Shown piece after piece: positions 46,556 through 54,609 of a stretch of DNA of 64,000 nt. The DNA is from an uncultured bacterium. Lineage in GTDB: Bacteria; Bacteroidota; Bacteroidia; Bacteroidales; Bacteroidaceae. Within the stretch, counting starts at the first letter, position 1, and the number at the start of each line of letters is the position of its first letter. A program made the position numbers and the translations under genes. The notes beneath the pieces were generated by a model. It did no database searches. It worked only from the letters and a program-made list of their open reading frames with translations, and had not been told where the DNA came from. The stretch lies in NCBI GenBank assembly GCA_905215555.1, contig CAJMQU010000010.1:1-64000 (forward strand), given 5' to 3'.

Positions 46556-47220
46556 TGCAGAAAGTAGTATTAAGTGAGGTAGTGGATTATTTGCATAAAG
46601 CATACCCGGATGCTTCTATTGGAGTCGGTGGTTCTGTTGCGGCTGGAACATATAGGGCTGATAGTGATGTTGATGTTTTATTCCAACGAGAAGATTGCCG
46701 GAAAAGTTTCTTAGTATCTTTTTTTTGTAAAGGGGTTAAAGTCAGTATATTTAGTTTTAGTAAAGATATGCTGCTTCGGAAAGAACGAAAATATTTGCTG
46801 AACTATAATAATATGCCAATTTCATTTATCTCAGATGTACATAGCATACATGATGAAAAGGACTTTATTACAGATTTGAAATATTTTGTTAAAGATATAG
46901 TTGAGAGGCGAAGAATATTAAAGTATGTTCTTATTGACGAGTTGAAGACAAGTATTGCGAATCTGTTGCAAGTAAAGCCGTCTTCGCTTATAGATGCAAA
47001 AAGGAAAACGTACGCTGTAATAGATAAAATGATTTGTATATTCTATTTAAAGTTTCATGCTGATAGAATAGTGCAAAAGCAGGAAGGACGTAATCCATAT
47101 TGGATAATAGAAAGGGATGATGATACTTTGTACAAAAGCTTAAAAGAATGCATGCCATATAATATAGAAACATATGAACGAGTAAATGAGATTTTTAAGA
47201 AATATCTGAGGTTTTACTAA
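46555..47220 (+). CDS. MNT-type nucleotidyltransferase in the RiPP-like operon
   Basis: 221 residues. The N-terminal part has the nucleotidyltransferase hallmark GS-x10-D-x-D: G26-S27 in GVGGSVAAGTY, then D38 and D40 in DSDVDVLF. The C-terminal half is helical and lysine-rich. Members transfer nucleotides to proteins, antibiotics or RNA. In this position, between the maturase and the precursor gene, it might modify the peptide or act in regulation or self-protection. No known RiPP pathway with this exact partner is recognised. The start overlaps the previous stop in a TAATG arrangement. Confidence 0.85.
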   Translation: MQKVVLSEVVDYLHKAYPDASIGVGGSVAAGTYRADSDVDVLFQREDCRKSFLVSFFCKGVKVSIFSFSKDMLLRKERKYLLNYNNMPISFISDVHSIHDEKDFITDLKYFVKDIVERRRILKYVLIDELKTSIANLLQVKPSSLIDAKRKTYAVIDKMICIFYLKFHADRIVQKQEGRNPYWIIERDDDTLYKSLKECMPYNIETYERVNEIFKKYLRFY

Positions 47221-47231
47221 AAAAAGATTTT

Positions 47232-47522
47232 ATGAAGAAGAGTGTAGAAATGATTTCACTAAATTCTACTCAGACTGAGTTTAGTGAAGAAATGAATTTG
47301 GATGAAAGGCTGCAACGATTGCAGTCTGATGAACTAAAGTCAATTAGAGCTGGTGCATCTTGTCCAAGTAAAGATTGTCCGACAGAAATCTGTTTGGGTA
47401 TGGGTTGCCCAAATGAGTGTGGGACTCGTTGTGATGCGGATTATCCTGAATGCGACTTTGAAATAATAGACTGCCGCCATCTGTATGATGAAGATGATTG
47501 TCGCAGAATGGATCCAACTTAA
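47232..47522 (+). CDS. Nine-cysteine RiPP-like precursor peptide
   Basis: 96 residues. The leader (residues 1-about 41) contains EEMNLDERLQRLQSDELKSI and ends in RAGA, where a Gly-Gly-like processing site for C39 peptidases is expected. The core (about 43-96) has cysteines at 44, 49, 54, 59, 63, 67, 74, 81 and 90, with spacings 5,5,5,4,4,7,7,9. The first six are nearly evenly spaced and separated by Pro, Gly and acidic residues; the C-terminal part is strongly acidic. It lies 11 bases after the nucleotidyltransferase and is followed by a terminator, as many precursor genes are. Direct evidence of modification is lacking. Confidence 0.85.
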   Translation: MKKSVEMISLNSTQTEFSEEMNLDERLQRLQSDELKSIRAGASCPSKDCPTEICLGMGCPNECGTRCDADYPECDFEIIDCRHLYDEDDCRRMDPT

Positions 47523-47535
47523 TTGCTTGATTATT

Positions 47536-47568
47536 GGGAGAAAGAATATTTATCTTTTCTCCCTTTTA
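47536..47568 (+). terminator. Terminator or attenuator after the precursor gene
   Basis: Stem GGGAGAAA (47536-47543) pairs with TTTCTCCC (47556-47563), followed by TTTTAATTT. It lies 14 bases after the precursor stop and inside the operon, so it probably gives more precursor than exporter transcript by partial read-through. Confidence 0.8.
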
Positions 47569-47590
47569 ATTTAATGTTAAATATTTATAT

Positions 47591-48844
47591 ATGAAGATAA
47601 TCATATTTTGGTTTCTTATAATGACTTGTTCCCTGCCGATGGAATCTCAATCACAGGGGTGTGTTATAGACGGGAAAGATAATAGCCCCTTATCCGGCGT
47701 AAATATATACCTGCAAAAAGATTCTGTAGGAATAGGTGTGACTGATGAAAATGGGCATTTCAATATTGAGGATGTGGAGAATATTGCAGGAAGTGATACG
47801 ATTATTTTCTCGTATGTGGGATATCTTTCTCTTAAACTTACCCTTAAGGATTTGAGATATTCGGCCTATCGCGTAACAATGTATACTTATTCTCAGCAAT
47901 TGCCGGAAGTGAGTGTGAAGGGGGAACGAGGACGCATCTTTCTCAATTATGAACCTTTGAAGGATTTGCCTGTAGCTGTTGTTTCTTCTGGCTCCTTCAT
48001 TCAAAATGGCAAGATATATATCATATCAGGAGATGAAAAGACTCTGGTAACTGGTGGTGCTCTTTCTGATAAAATGTATGTTTATGACATTGCTACAGAT
48101 ATTTGGACAGAAAGTCTGCAAAAGTTTGCCCGACGTAATGGGCATAGAGCGCATTATTATAAAGGAAAGGTATTCATCGTGGGGGGAAAGTATTTATCCA
48201 CCAACCGTAGATTGGAATATACGGCACCTCAGATTGAAATTTATGATTTGGATAGAGATACTCTGTATGTGGATTGGGTGAATCCTCATCAGGCGGTAGA
48301 TCCAGCTACATTCATTTATGATGATTGTCTGTATATGATGGGTGGCACCATAAAAAAGAACGTGTACTCTGATAATGTACATATACTTGATTTTAAAACA
48401 AGTATTTGGTATGATGCCGGAATCGTTATTCCAAAAGAAAGAAGAGATTTTATGAGATGTGTTTTGGTGGGACATATTGCTTATTTCTTTGGTGGTCAAT
48501 ACACGACTTCAATGTGGAAAGTCAGAAGTTATGATTTGGAGACAGGTGCCTGGAACGACTTATGTAATTTAAAGGAAGGAGTCTGTTGCCCGGGAGTTAC
48601 AACCAATGGAAATCTGATTTATATTTATGAAAATATGAGCTTGCAGATATATAATATCAGAATGAATACTGTGAATGCCTATTATTTTACGGACGGTTCG
48701 GAGAGTTCTGGATTGTTCTATGCTGACGGAAAGCTTTATGTCGTAGGTGGTCGTCAACAACCTTCATTTTCTGACGACCTGGAGCATAGAATCGAACCTG
48801 AAAATGTTTTTTCTGTTGATGTAAGTCATATAAGTTCTGAATAA
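47591..48844 (+). CDS. Carboxypeptidase-regulatory-like and kelch-repeat protein
   Basis: 417 residues with a hydrophobic signal (residues 1-20). Residues about 22-100 form a carboxypeptidase-regulatory-like domain (GVNIYLQKDSVGIGVTDENG, IIFSYVGY). Residues about 120-410 form a beta-propeller of kelch-type repeats: KIYIISGDEKT, KVFIVGGKYLS, CLYMMGGTI, AYFFGGQYT and KLYVVGGRQQ mark successive blades. Such proteins are exported and bind protein or sugar ligands. Placed between the precursor and exporter genes, it might be an outer membrane docking or immunity protein; this is inference. It ends 5 bases before the exporter. Confidence 0.82.
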   Translation: MKIIIFWFLIMTCSLPMESQSQGCVIDGKDNSPLSGVNIYLQKDSVGIGVTDENGHFNIEDVENIAGSDTIIFSYVGYLSLKLTLKDLRYSAYRVTMYTYSQQLPEVSVKGERGRIFLNYEPLKDLPVAVVSSGSFIQNGKIYIISGDEKTLVTGGALSDKMYVYDIATDIWTESLQKFARRNGHRAHYYKGKVFIVGGKYLSTNRRLEYTAPQIEIYDLDRDTLYVDWVNPHQAVDPATFIYDDCLYMMGGTIKKNVYSDNVHILDFKTSIWYDAGIVIPKERRDFMRCVLVGHIAYFFGGQYTTSMWKVRSYDLETGAWNDLCNLKEGVCCPGVTTNGNLIYIYENMSLQIYNIRMNTVNAYYFTDGSESSGLFYADGKLYVVGGRQQPSFSDDLEHRIEPENVFSVDVSHISSE

Positions 48845-48849
48845 ACAAA

Positions 48850-51057
48850 ATGAGTTCTTTTCCTTATTATAAACAGTTAGACAAAATGGATTGTGGTCCT
48901 GCGTGCTTGCGTATGATTGCAAGGTTTTATGGGAAAAGCTATTCATTACAGACTCTTCGTGAACATTCTTATATTTCAAGAGAAGGTGTCTCATTGATGG
49001 GGCTTAGTGATGCGGCTGGATCCATTGGATTCCGGACAACCGGTTTGCGCATAACATTGGAACAATTGGAAAAAGATGTTCCCTTGCCTTGTATTTTATA
49101 TTGGAATCAGAATCATTTTGTAGTATGTTATGGCGTAAAGAAGCGAAGAGGCAGATATTATTTTCAAATAGCAGATCCTGCTAATAGCTTGCTTGTTTAT
49201 TCAGAAAAGGAAATTAAACGATGTTGGTTGTCTGTAAAATCAGAATCAAGAGAGCTTGGAATTGTATTAGCTTTAGAGCCGGGAACACGGTTTTATGAGT
49301 TTGGGGATGAATCTGAAGTTGGAGAAGGACACAAATTGGTTTTCTTTATAAAATATCTCACTCCCTACAGGAAACAATTATTGCAGTTAGTATTGGGAAT
49401 GCTGACAGGCTCATTCTTGCAACTTATCTTTCCCTTTTTAACTCAGTCCTTGGTAGATGTGGGGATTCGTGATGGAAATTTAGGCTTTATAACCTTAATC
49501 TTAATAGCACAAATAGTTCTTTTTATCTCTCAACTCTCTGTAGAGTTTATTCGTAGTTGGATATTGCTTCATGTTAATGCGCGTATCTCTATAACTCTAA
49601 TTTCCGACTTTCTGATAAAACTAATGAGATTGCCACTACATTTTTTTGATACGAAGCTCTTGGGGGATATAATGCAACGTATCAGAGATCATGGACGTAT
49701 CAGAGCATTCCTTATGGGATCATCTATTTCTACGGTATTTTCATTCATTACTTTCTTTGTTTTTTCTATTGTGTTGGCTTATTATAATTGGTATATACTG
49801 ATGATATTTTTTATAGGAAATATCTTGTATGTAGGGTGGATTCTTTTATTTATGAAATATCGCCGTGAACTGGATATTAAGCGTTTTGAACAATCTGCAA
49901 ATGAGGAAAGTAATTTGATACAAATGGTGTCTGCTATGCAGGAAATTAAGTTGAATAATTGTGAAACGCAGAAACGCTGGCAATGGGAGCGTATTCAGGT
50001 GAAACTGTTTAAGATTAGTGTAAAAGGTTTGGCTTTAGGACAGGTGCAACAGGTGGGATCGGTATTTTTTTATCAAACTACAAATATCATAATTTCATTT
50101 ATTGCAGCAAAGGCTGTTGTGGAGGGGCAGATGACTTTGGGTATGATGATGTCGCTTACTTATATTATTGGTCAATTAAGTGCTCCGGTTTCTTCTTTTA
50201 TCGGCTTTGCACAGCAATTTCAGGATGCTAAGATAAGTTTGGAGCGACTGAATGAAGTGCATCGAAAGTCGGATGAAGAGCAGGATATTGCTTCTAAACT
50301 TTCTATTCTTCCGGAAAAACGTGATTTGAAGGTAGAGAATGTTTTCTTTAGTTACGGTGGTGCAAACCGGGATTATGTGTTAGATGGTATTTCCTTGTTT
50401 ATCCCTGGACGCAAGGTGACTGCTGTTGTAGGAGCAAGCGGCAGTGGAAAAACAACATTGATAAAATTAATGCTTGGCTTCTATTTACCGAATAAGGGGG
50501 CTGTAAAGGTGAATGATACATCGCTGGAAAGTATTAATCCGCATCTTTGGTGTGCCAAGACAGGGGCAGTGATGCAAGACGGCTTTATCTTCTCGGAAAC
50601 TATAGCACAAAATATTGCTGTAGGTGAAGAACAAGTTGACTTGGAACGACTTCGCCATGCTGTGATGGTGGCTAATATCCGGGATTTTATAGATTCCCTT
50701 CCGTTAGGCTACAATACAAAGATAGGTATGGAGGGGAATGGTATTAGCCAAGGACAACGGCAGCGTATTTTGATAGCACGTGCTGTGTATAAGAATCCGG
50801 AATATCTTTTCTTCGATGAGGCTACCAATGCGTTGGATGCTAATAATGAGAAAGAAATTATGGAACATTTGCAGGCTTTTTATAAAGGAAAGACGGTAGT
50901 GGTCGTGGCGCATCGTCTGAGTACGGTGATGAATGCGGATAAGATTGTGGTACTTGACAAAGGACGTATAGCGGAAGAAGGTACACATAAGGAATTAACT
51001 GAACGGAGAGGACTGTATTATCAGTTGGTAAAAAATCAATTGGAGTTAGGTAATTGA
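48850..51057 (+). CDS. C39 peptidase-containing ABC exporter
   Basis: 735 residues in three parts. The N-terminal C39 peptidase (1-about 130) has catalytic C15 in DKMDCGPACL, H89 in NQNHFVVCYG and D109 in IADPAN. A membrane domain with several transmembrane segments spans about 165-450. The ATPase domain has Walker A GASGSGKTT near 528-536, the signature GISQGQRQRI and Walker B YLFFDEATNALD. It cleaves leader peptides at Gly-Gly-like sites and exports the core. It is coupled by a one-base overlap to the adaptor gene downstream. This confirms that the island exports a peptide. Confidence 0.95.
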   Translation: MSSFPYYKQLDKMDCGPACLRMIARFYGKSYSLQTLREHSYISREGVSLMGLSDAAGSIGFRTTGLRITLEQLEKDVPLPCILYWNQNHFVVCYGVKKRRGRYYFQIADPANSLLVYSEKEIKRCWLSVKSESRELGIVLALEPGTRFYEFGDESEVGEGHKLVFFIKYLTPYRKQLLQLVLGMLTGSFLQLIFPFLTQSLVDVGIRDGNLGFITLILIAQIVLFISQLSVEFIRSWILLHVNARISITLISDFLIKLMRLPLHFFDTKLLGDIMQRIRDHGRIRAFLMGSSISTVFSFITFFVFSIVLAYYNWYILMIFFIGNILYVGWILLFMKYRRELDIKRFEQSANEESNLIQMVSAMQEIKLNNCETQKRWQWERIQVKLFKISVKGLALGQVQQVGSVFFYQTTNIIISFIAAKAVVEGQMTLGMMMSLTYIIGQLSAPVSSFIGFAQQFQDAKISLERLNEVHRKSDEEQDIASKLSILPEKRDLKVENVFFSYGGANRDYVLDGISLFIPGRKVTAVVGASGSGKTTLIKLMLGFYLPNKGAVKVNDTSLESINPHLWCAKTGAVMQDGFIFSETIAQNIAVGEEQVDLERLRHAVMVANIRDFIDSLPLGYNTKIGMEGNGISQGQRQRILIARAVYKNPEYLFFDEATNALDANNEKEIMEHLQAFYKGKTVVVVAHRLSTVMNADKIVVLDKGRIAEEGTHKELTERRGLYYQLVKNQLELGN

Positions 51058-52364
51058 TGAGGGAGAAGAAATATAAAGATATAGAGTTGCGCAGCGAAGA
51101 AGTGCAAGAAGTAATGAACCACATTTCACCTTGGGTGGTGAGGTGGGGGCTTACTGTCTTGTTTTTGATTCTGATGGCGGTACTGGTAGGATGCTGGATA
51201 TTTAAATATCCGGATACTTTGGTGGCAGAGGTAACTCTTGCAACAGAAGAACCTCCTGCTTCTGTTTTGGCTCATGCTGCTGGAAAACTGGATACACTTT
51301 ATGTAAAGAATGGAAGTTTGGTCGGTGAGGGTACGAACTTGGGAGTAATTAATAATTCAGCTGTTTTGGGAGATGTGCGCTGGTTGTCCGAACAGATGCA
51401 AGAATGGGAGAGAACTAATTATGTTTGGAAGAAAGGAATGGAAATCTTTGCGGATAAGCGGTTACAATTGGGAGAGTTGCAATCTGCTTTTGCCATTTTT
51501 ATCACTGCACTTTCTGAGTATGCGCTTTTTATGAAACAGGATTATTATACAAAGAAGCTATGGGTACAAGAAAAACAATTAAAAGGACAACGTACATATC
51601 TCCATGTAGCAGAGCAAGAGTATGAGTTGATTAAGAAAGATGTAAATTTAGCACAGAATATGTATAGTCGTGATTCTACTTTGTATGCTCGTAATGCAAT
51701 GATTGTTACCGAGTTCGAAGAGTCAAGTAGTAAATATCTGCAAAGTCTTCGTTTGGAAAAAAGTGCACGGATGAATTTGTTACAAGCCGAAATGCAGTTA
51801 GTACAGCATGAAGAGAATTTGATTGATATACGTAAACAGGCCTATGATGAGGAGCAAACTCATCGTACTAAACTGAAAAATTCAGTGGAACAATTAGCAT
51901 CTCAGTTGAGCGCCTGGGAGTATTCCTATTTACTGAAAAGTCCTGTTAGTGGTAAAGTTAGTTTTATGAAAGTGTGGAGTCGTAATCAGAATGTAAAATT
52001 GGGTGAAACTGTTTTTGTTATTCAACCATCAGATAGTTCGAATGTATTAGGTAAGGCGTTACTTCCTTTACAAGGTTCGGGAAAAGTGCATATTGGACAA
52101 CGGGTGCATATACGTTTGAATAATTATCCCGATCAAGAGTTCGGCTATGTCAAAGGGTTGGTGAAAAGTATTTCGCCTGTTTCGACTGAAGAAGATGTGT
52201 ATGTAGTAGAAATCAGTTTACCGGATGGATTAAAGACTAATTATGGCAGACAACTTCCCGTTTTGCAGGAGCTTAAAGGTACAGCGGATATAATTCTTGC
52301 TGATAGAAAATTGTTGGAAAGGTTGTTGGCATCATTAAGAAAGATGGTCGGATATGAAGAATGA
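51057..52364 (+). CDS. HlyD-family membrane fusion protein
   Basis: 435 residues from the ATG at 51057 (TGATG overlap with the exporter stop); an upstream TTG at 51054 is also in frame. One transmembrane segment near residues 26-50, a biotinyl-lipoyl-like half (SVLAHAAGKLDTLYVKNGSL), a long coiled-coil hairpin (about 115-290), then the second lipoyl half (LLKSPVSGKVSFMKVWSRNQ) and a beta-barrel. It links the ABC exporter to an outer membrane channel. No TolC-like gene is in the island, so an unlinked one must serve. It is the last gene of the unit. Confidence 0.92.
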   Translation: MREKKYKDIELRSEEVQEVMNHISPWVVRWGLTVLFLILMAVLVGCWIFKYPDTLVAEVTLATEEPPASVLAHAAGKLDTLYVKNGSLVGEGTNLGVINNSAVLGDVRWLSEQMQEWERTNYVWKKGMEIFADKRLQLGELQSAFAIFITALSEYALFMKQDYYTKKLWVQEKQLKGQRTYLHVAEQEYELIKKDVNLAQNMYSRDSTLYARNAMIVTEFEESSSKYLQSLRLEKSARMNLLQAEMQLVQHEENLIDIRKQAYDEEQTHRTKLKNSVEQLASQLSAWEYSYLLKSPVSGKVSFMKVWSRNQNVKLGETVFVIQPSDSSNVLGKALLPLQGSGKVHIGQRVHIRLNNYPDQEFGYVKGLVKSISPVSTEEDVYVVEISLPDGLKTNYGRQLPVLQELKGTADIILADRKLLERLLASLRKMVGYEE

Positions 52365-52473
52365 GAAAAATGACTGATTTTGAACGTACAGACAATCTTT
52401 TCAACAATTAAGAAGTTGCTCTTTGAATTTATTTGCCTAATATTGCAGCTGAAAACCTTTAAATGAATATGCC

Positions 52474-53299
52474 ATGAAACGAAAAGTAACCTTTCTGTTA
52501 CTATTATTCTGTATGTTTACCCTGCACGCGCAGGAAGTGTATGAAACGAAAAAAGGCTTGTCCTATGTTCCTAACGCGGAAGCGGATGCTTACCGGAAAG
52601 AGCGCTGCAAAACTGGATGTCTACTATCCGGCAGGCAAGAAAGATTTCCCGACTATCGTCTGGTTTCATGGTGGTGGACTAGAAGGAGGCAATAAGCACA
52701 TTCCCCGGGAACTGATGAATAGAGGATTTGCTGTAGTGGCGGTGAACTATCGTCTGAGTCCTAAAGCCAAGAATCCTGCTTATATTGAAGATGCTGCGGC
52801 TGCCGTGGCGTGGACGTTCAATCATATCGAAGAATATGGAGGCAACAAGGATAAAATTTTTGTTTCCGGTCATTCCGCCGGAGGTTACCTTTCACTGATA
52901 CTGGCTATGGATAAGAAATATTTGGAAGCCTATGGCGCAGACGCCGATAAGGTGGCGGCCTATCTTCCGGTCAGCGGACAGACGGTTACTCATTTCACTA
53001 TCCGCAAAGAACGCGGGCTGCCGAATGGCATTCCTATTATTGACGAATACGCTCCGGTGAACCGCGTGCGTAAAAATACTGCTCCTGTTGTATTGATTAC
53101 CGGAGACCGTAATCTGGAAATGGCCGACCGTTGGGAAGAGAATGCCCTGTTTGCTTCCGTATCAAAGAATATCGGTAATAAACAAGTCACTTTGTATGAA
53201 TTGCAGGGATTCAATCACGGCACGGTGCTCGAACCCGCCTGCTTCCTGATTATAAATTATATCCGCGAACATTGTCCGGACAAAGCGGTGAAGAAATAA
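52474..53299 (+). pseudogene. Alpha/beta hydrolase (esterase type), frameshifted
   Basis: Two reading frames make one hydrolase. The first frame (52474 on) gives a signal peptide ending LHAQ and continues to YRKERCK; the second frame continues with KLDVYYPAG, then FHGGG, the nucleophile motif GHSAGGYLS and a C-terminal FNHGTV with the catalytic His. The frames join at a run of four A at 52609-52612: with three A the product would read through as about 275 residues. The gene is therefore either inactivated by a one-base insertion, phase-variable at the A-run, or an assembly error. It precedes a second esterase and a GH3 enzyme, so a polysaccharide-deacylating role is plausible. Confidence 0.85.
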
Positions 53300-53330
53300 C
53301 ATCCATCATACCTTCAACAAAATTGCCATT

Positions 53331-54524
53331 ATGAAAAGACTCACAATTTTAGCCGCTGTCCTGCTGATGTGTGTGGCAACCTTTGCACAGGAAGCCCTTT
53401 GGGGAATCGGTCCACTCGTATCTCCCGAAATCTATGATAATAATATAGTTCTTTTCAGGCTGAAGGCTCCGAAAGCGGTGAAAGTACAAATCACGGGTGA
53501 TTTCCTGCCAAAGCAGAAAGTAAAGATTCCGAATGGGGAATATGAAATCCCGGGGGTTGTAGATATGACCGAAGGTAAGGATGGCGTATGGGAATACACT
53601 ACCCCCGAACCATTGCAACCGGAGCTTTACAGTTACTCTTTTATAGTAGACGGGCTTCGCATGAATGACCCCGCTAATGTCTATCTGATACGTGACGTGG
53701 CCACTCTTACCAATGTATTTATCATCGGTGGTGAGCGTGCCGATTTGTATAAGGTCAACCAGGTACCTCATGGCACGGTGTCCCGCATCTGGTACAACAG
53801 TCCGGCACTTGGCATGGAGCGCCGCATGACTGTTTACACTCCTGCCGGTTATGAAACCAGTGGCAAACGTTACCCGGTGTTCTATCTTCTCCACGGTATG
53901 GGTGGCGATGAAGAAGCCTGGATTTCCCTCGGCCGTACTTCGCAGATACTGGACAATCTGATTGCACAAGGTAAGGCGAAGCCCATGATTGTGGTGATGA
54001 CGAATGGCAATGCCTCACAGGAAGCCGCTCCGGGTGAGTCTTCCCTCGGCATGAAGCCTCCTACAATGCAATTGCCCAAAACGATGGACGGCTCTTTCGA
54101 ACAGGCGTTTCCCGATGTGGTGAAATTCGTTGATAAGAACTATCGTACCCTTAAGAGTAAGTCCGGGCGTGCCATTGCCGGATTGTCTATGGGCGGTTTC
54201 CACTCCCTGCACATATCCAAGCAATATCCCGATATGTTTGGTTATGTCGGTTTGTTCTCTGCCGCCATCCTGCCGAATAAGGATGTTTCCTCTCCGGTAT
54301 ATGAAGATATGGAAGGCAAGCTGAAAATACAGTTTGCCAAGAAACCGTCTCTCTACTGGATAGCTATCGGAAAGACCGATTTTCTTTATAAGGCGAATGA
54401 GGACTACCGGAAACAGTTGGATGAGAACGGGTATAAATATACTTATTACGAAACCGGTGAAGGACATATCTGGAAGAACTGGCGTATTTATCTGGGCGAG
54501 TTTGTTCCATTGCTTTTCAAGTAA
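53331..54524 (+). CDS. CE1-type esterase with N-terminal E-set domain
   Basis: 397 residues with a signal peptide ending ATFAQ. Residues about 25-125 form an immunoglobulin-like E-set domain of the CBM48 type (VLFRLKAPKAVKVQITGDF). Residues about 140-397 are an esterase D/feruloyl esterase-like domain: RRMTVYTPAGYETSGKRYPV, oxyanion region YLLHGMGGDEEAW, nucleophile S286 in GLSMGGFHS and a C-terminal GEGHIWKNW with the likely catalytic His. Members remove feruloyl or acetyl groups from xylan. It lies 31 bases after the hydrolase and is followed by a terminator. Confidence 0.88.
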   Translation: MKRLTILAAVLLMCVATFAQEALWGIGPLVSPEIYDNNIVLFRLKAPKAVKVQITGDFLPKQKVKIPNGEYEIPGVVDMTEGKDGVWEYTTPEPLQPELYSYSFIVDGLRMNDPANVYLIRDVATLTNVFIIGGERADLYKVNQVPHGTVSRIWYNSPALGMERRMTVYTPAGYETSGKRYPVFYLLHGMGGDEEAWISLGRTSQILDNLIAQGKAKPMIVVMTNGNASQEAAPGESSLGMKPPTMQLPKTMDGSFEQAFPDVVKFVDKNYRTLKSKSGRAIAGLSMGGFHSLHISKQYPDMFGYVGLFSAAILPNKDVSSPVYEDMEGKLKIQFAKKPSLYWIAIGKTDFLYKANEDYRKQLDENGYKYTYYETGEGHIWKNWRIYLGEFVPLLFK

Positions 54525-54538
54525 AGTCTTCCGCAAAT

Positions 54539-54573
54539 ACATCCTGCCGTACCCTTCGGTATAGCAGGATGTT
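54539..54573 (+). terminator. Terminator after the CE1-type esterase
   Basis: ACATCCTGC pairs with GCAGGATGTT around a smaller inner stem (TAC/GTA). It stands 14 bases after the stop; the following T-run is short. Confidence 0.65.
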
Positions 54574-54575
54574 GT

Positions 54576-54583
54576 TATCTTTG
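54576..54583 (+). promoter_or_regulatory. Bacteroides -7 box for the GH3 gene
   Basis: TATCTTTG directly behind the esterase terminator and 26 bases before the GH3 ATG. The -33 region overlaps the terminator hairpin and lacks TTTG. Confidence 0.5.
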
Positions 54584-54609
54584 CACGCATAATAACCAAA
54601 TTCAAAACC

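Noticed and set aside
46196..47220. HEPN-MNT toxin-antitoxin pair
   Set aside because: The nucleotidyltransferase motif is present but the partner lacks the R-x4-6-H motif; the position inside a peptide operon suggests another role.
52541..52600. ATG at 52541 as a true start of the hydrolase
   Set aside because: It gives no signal peptide and an unnatural N-terminus; the proper start with signal peptide is in the other frame at 52474.
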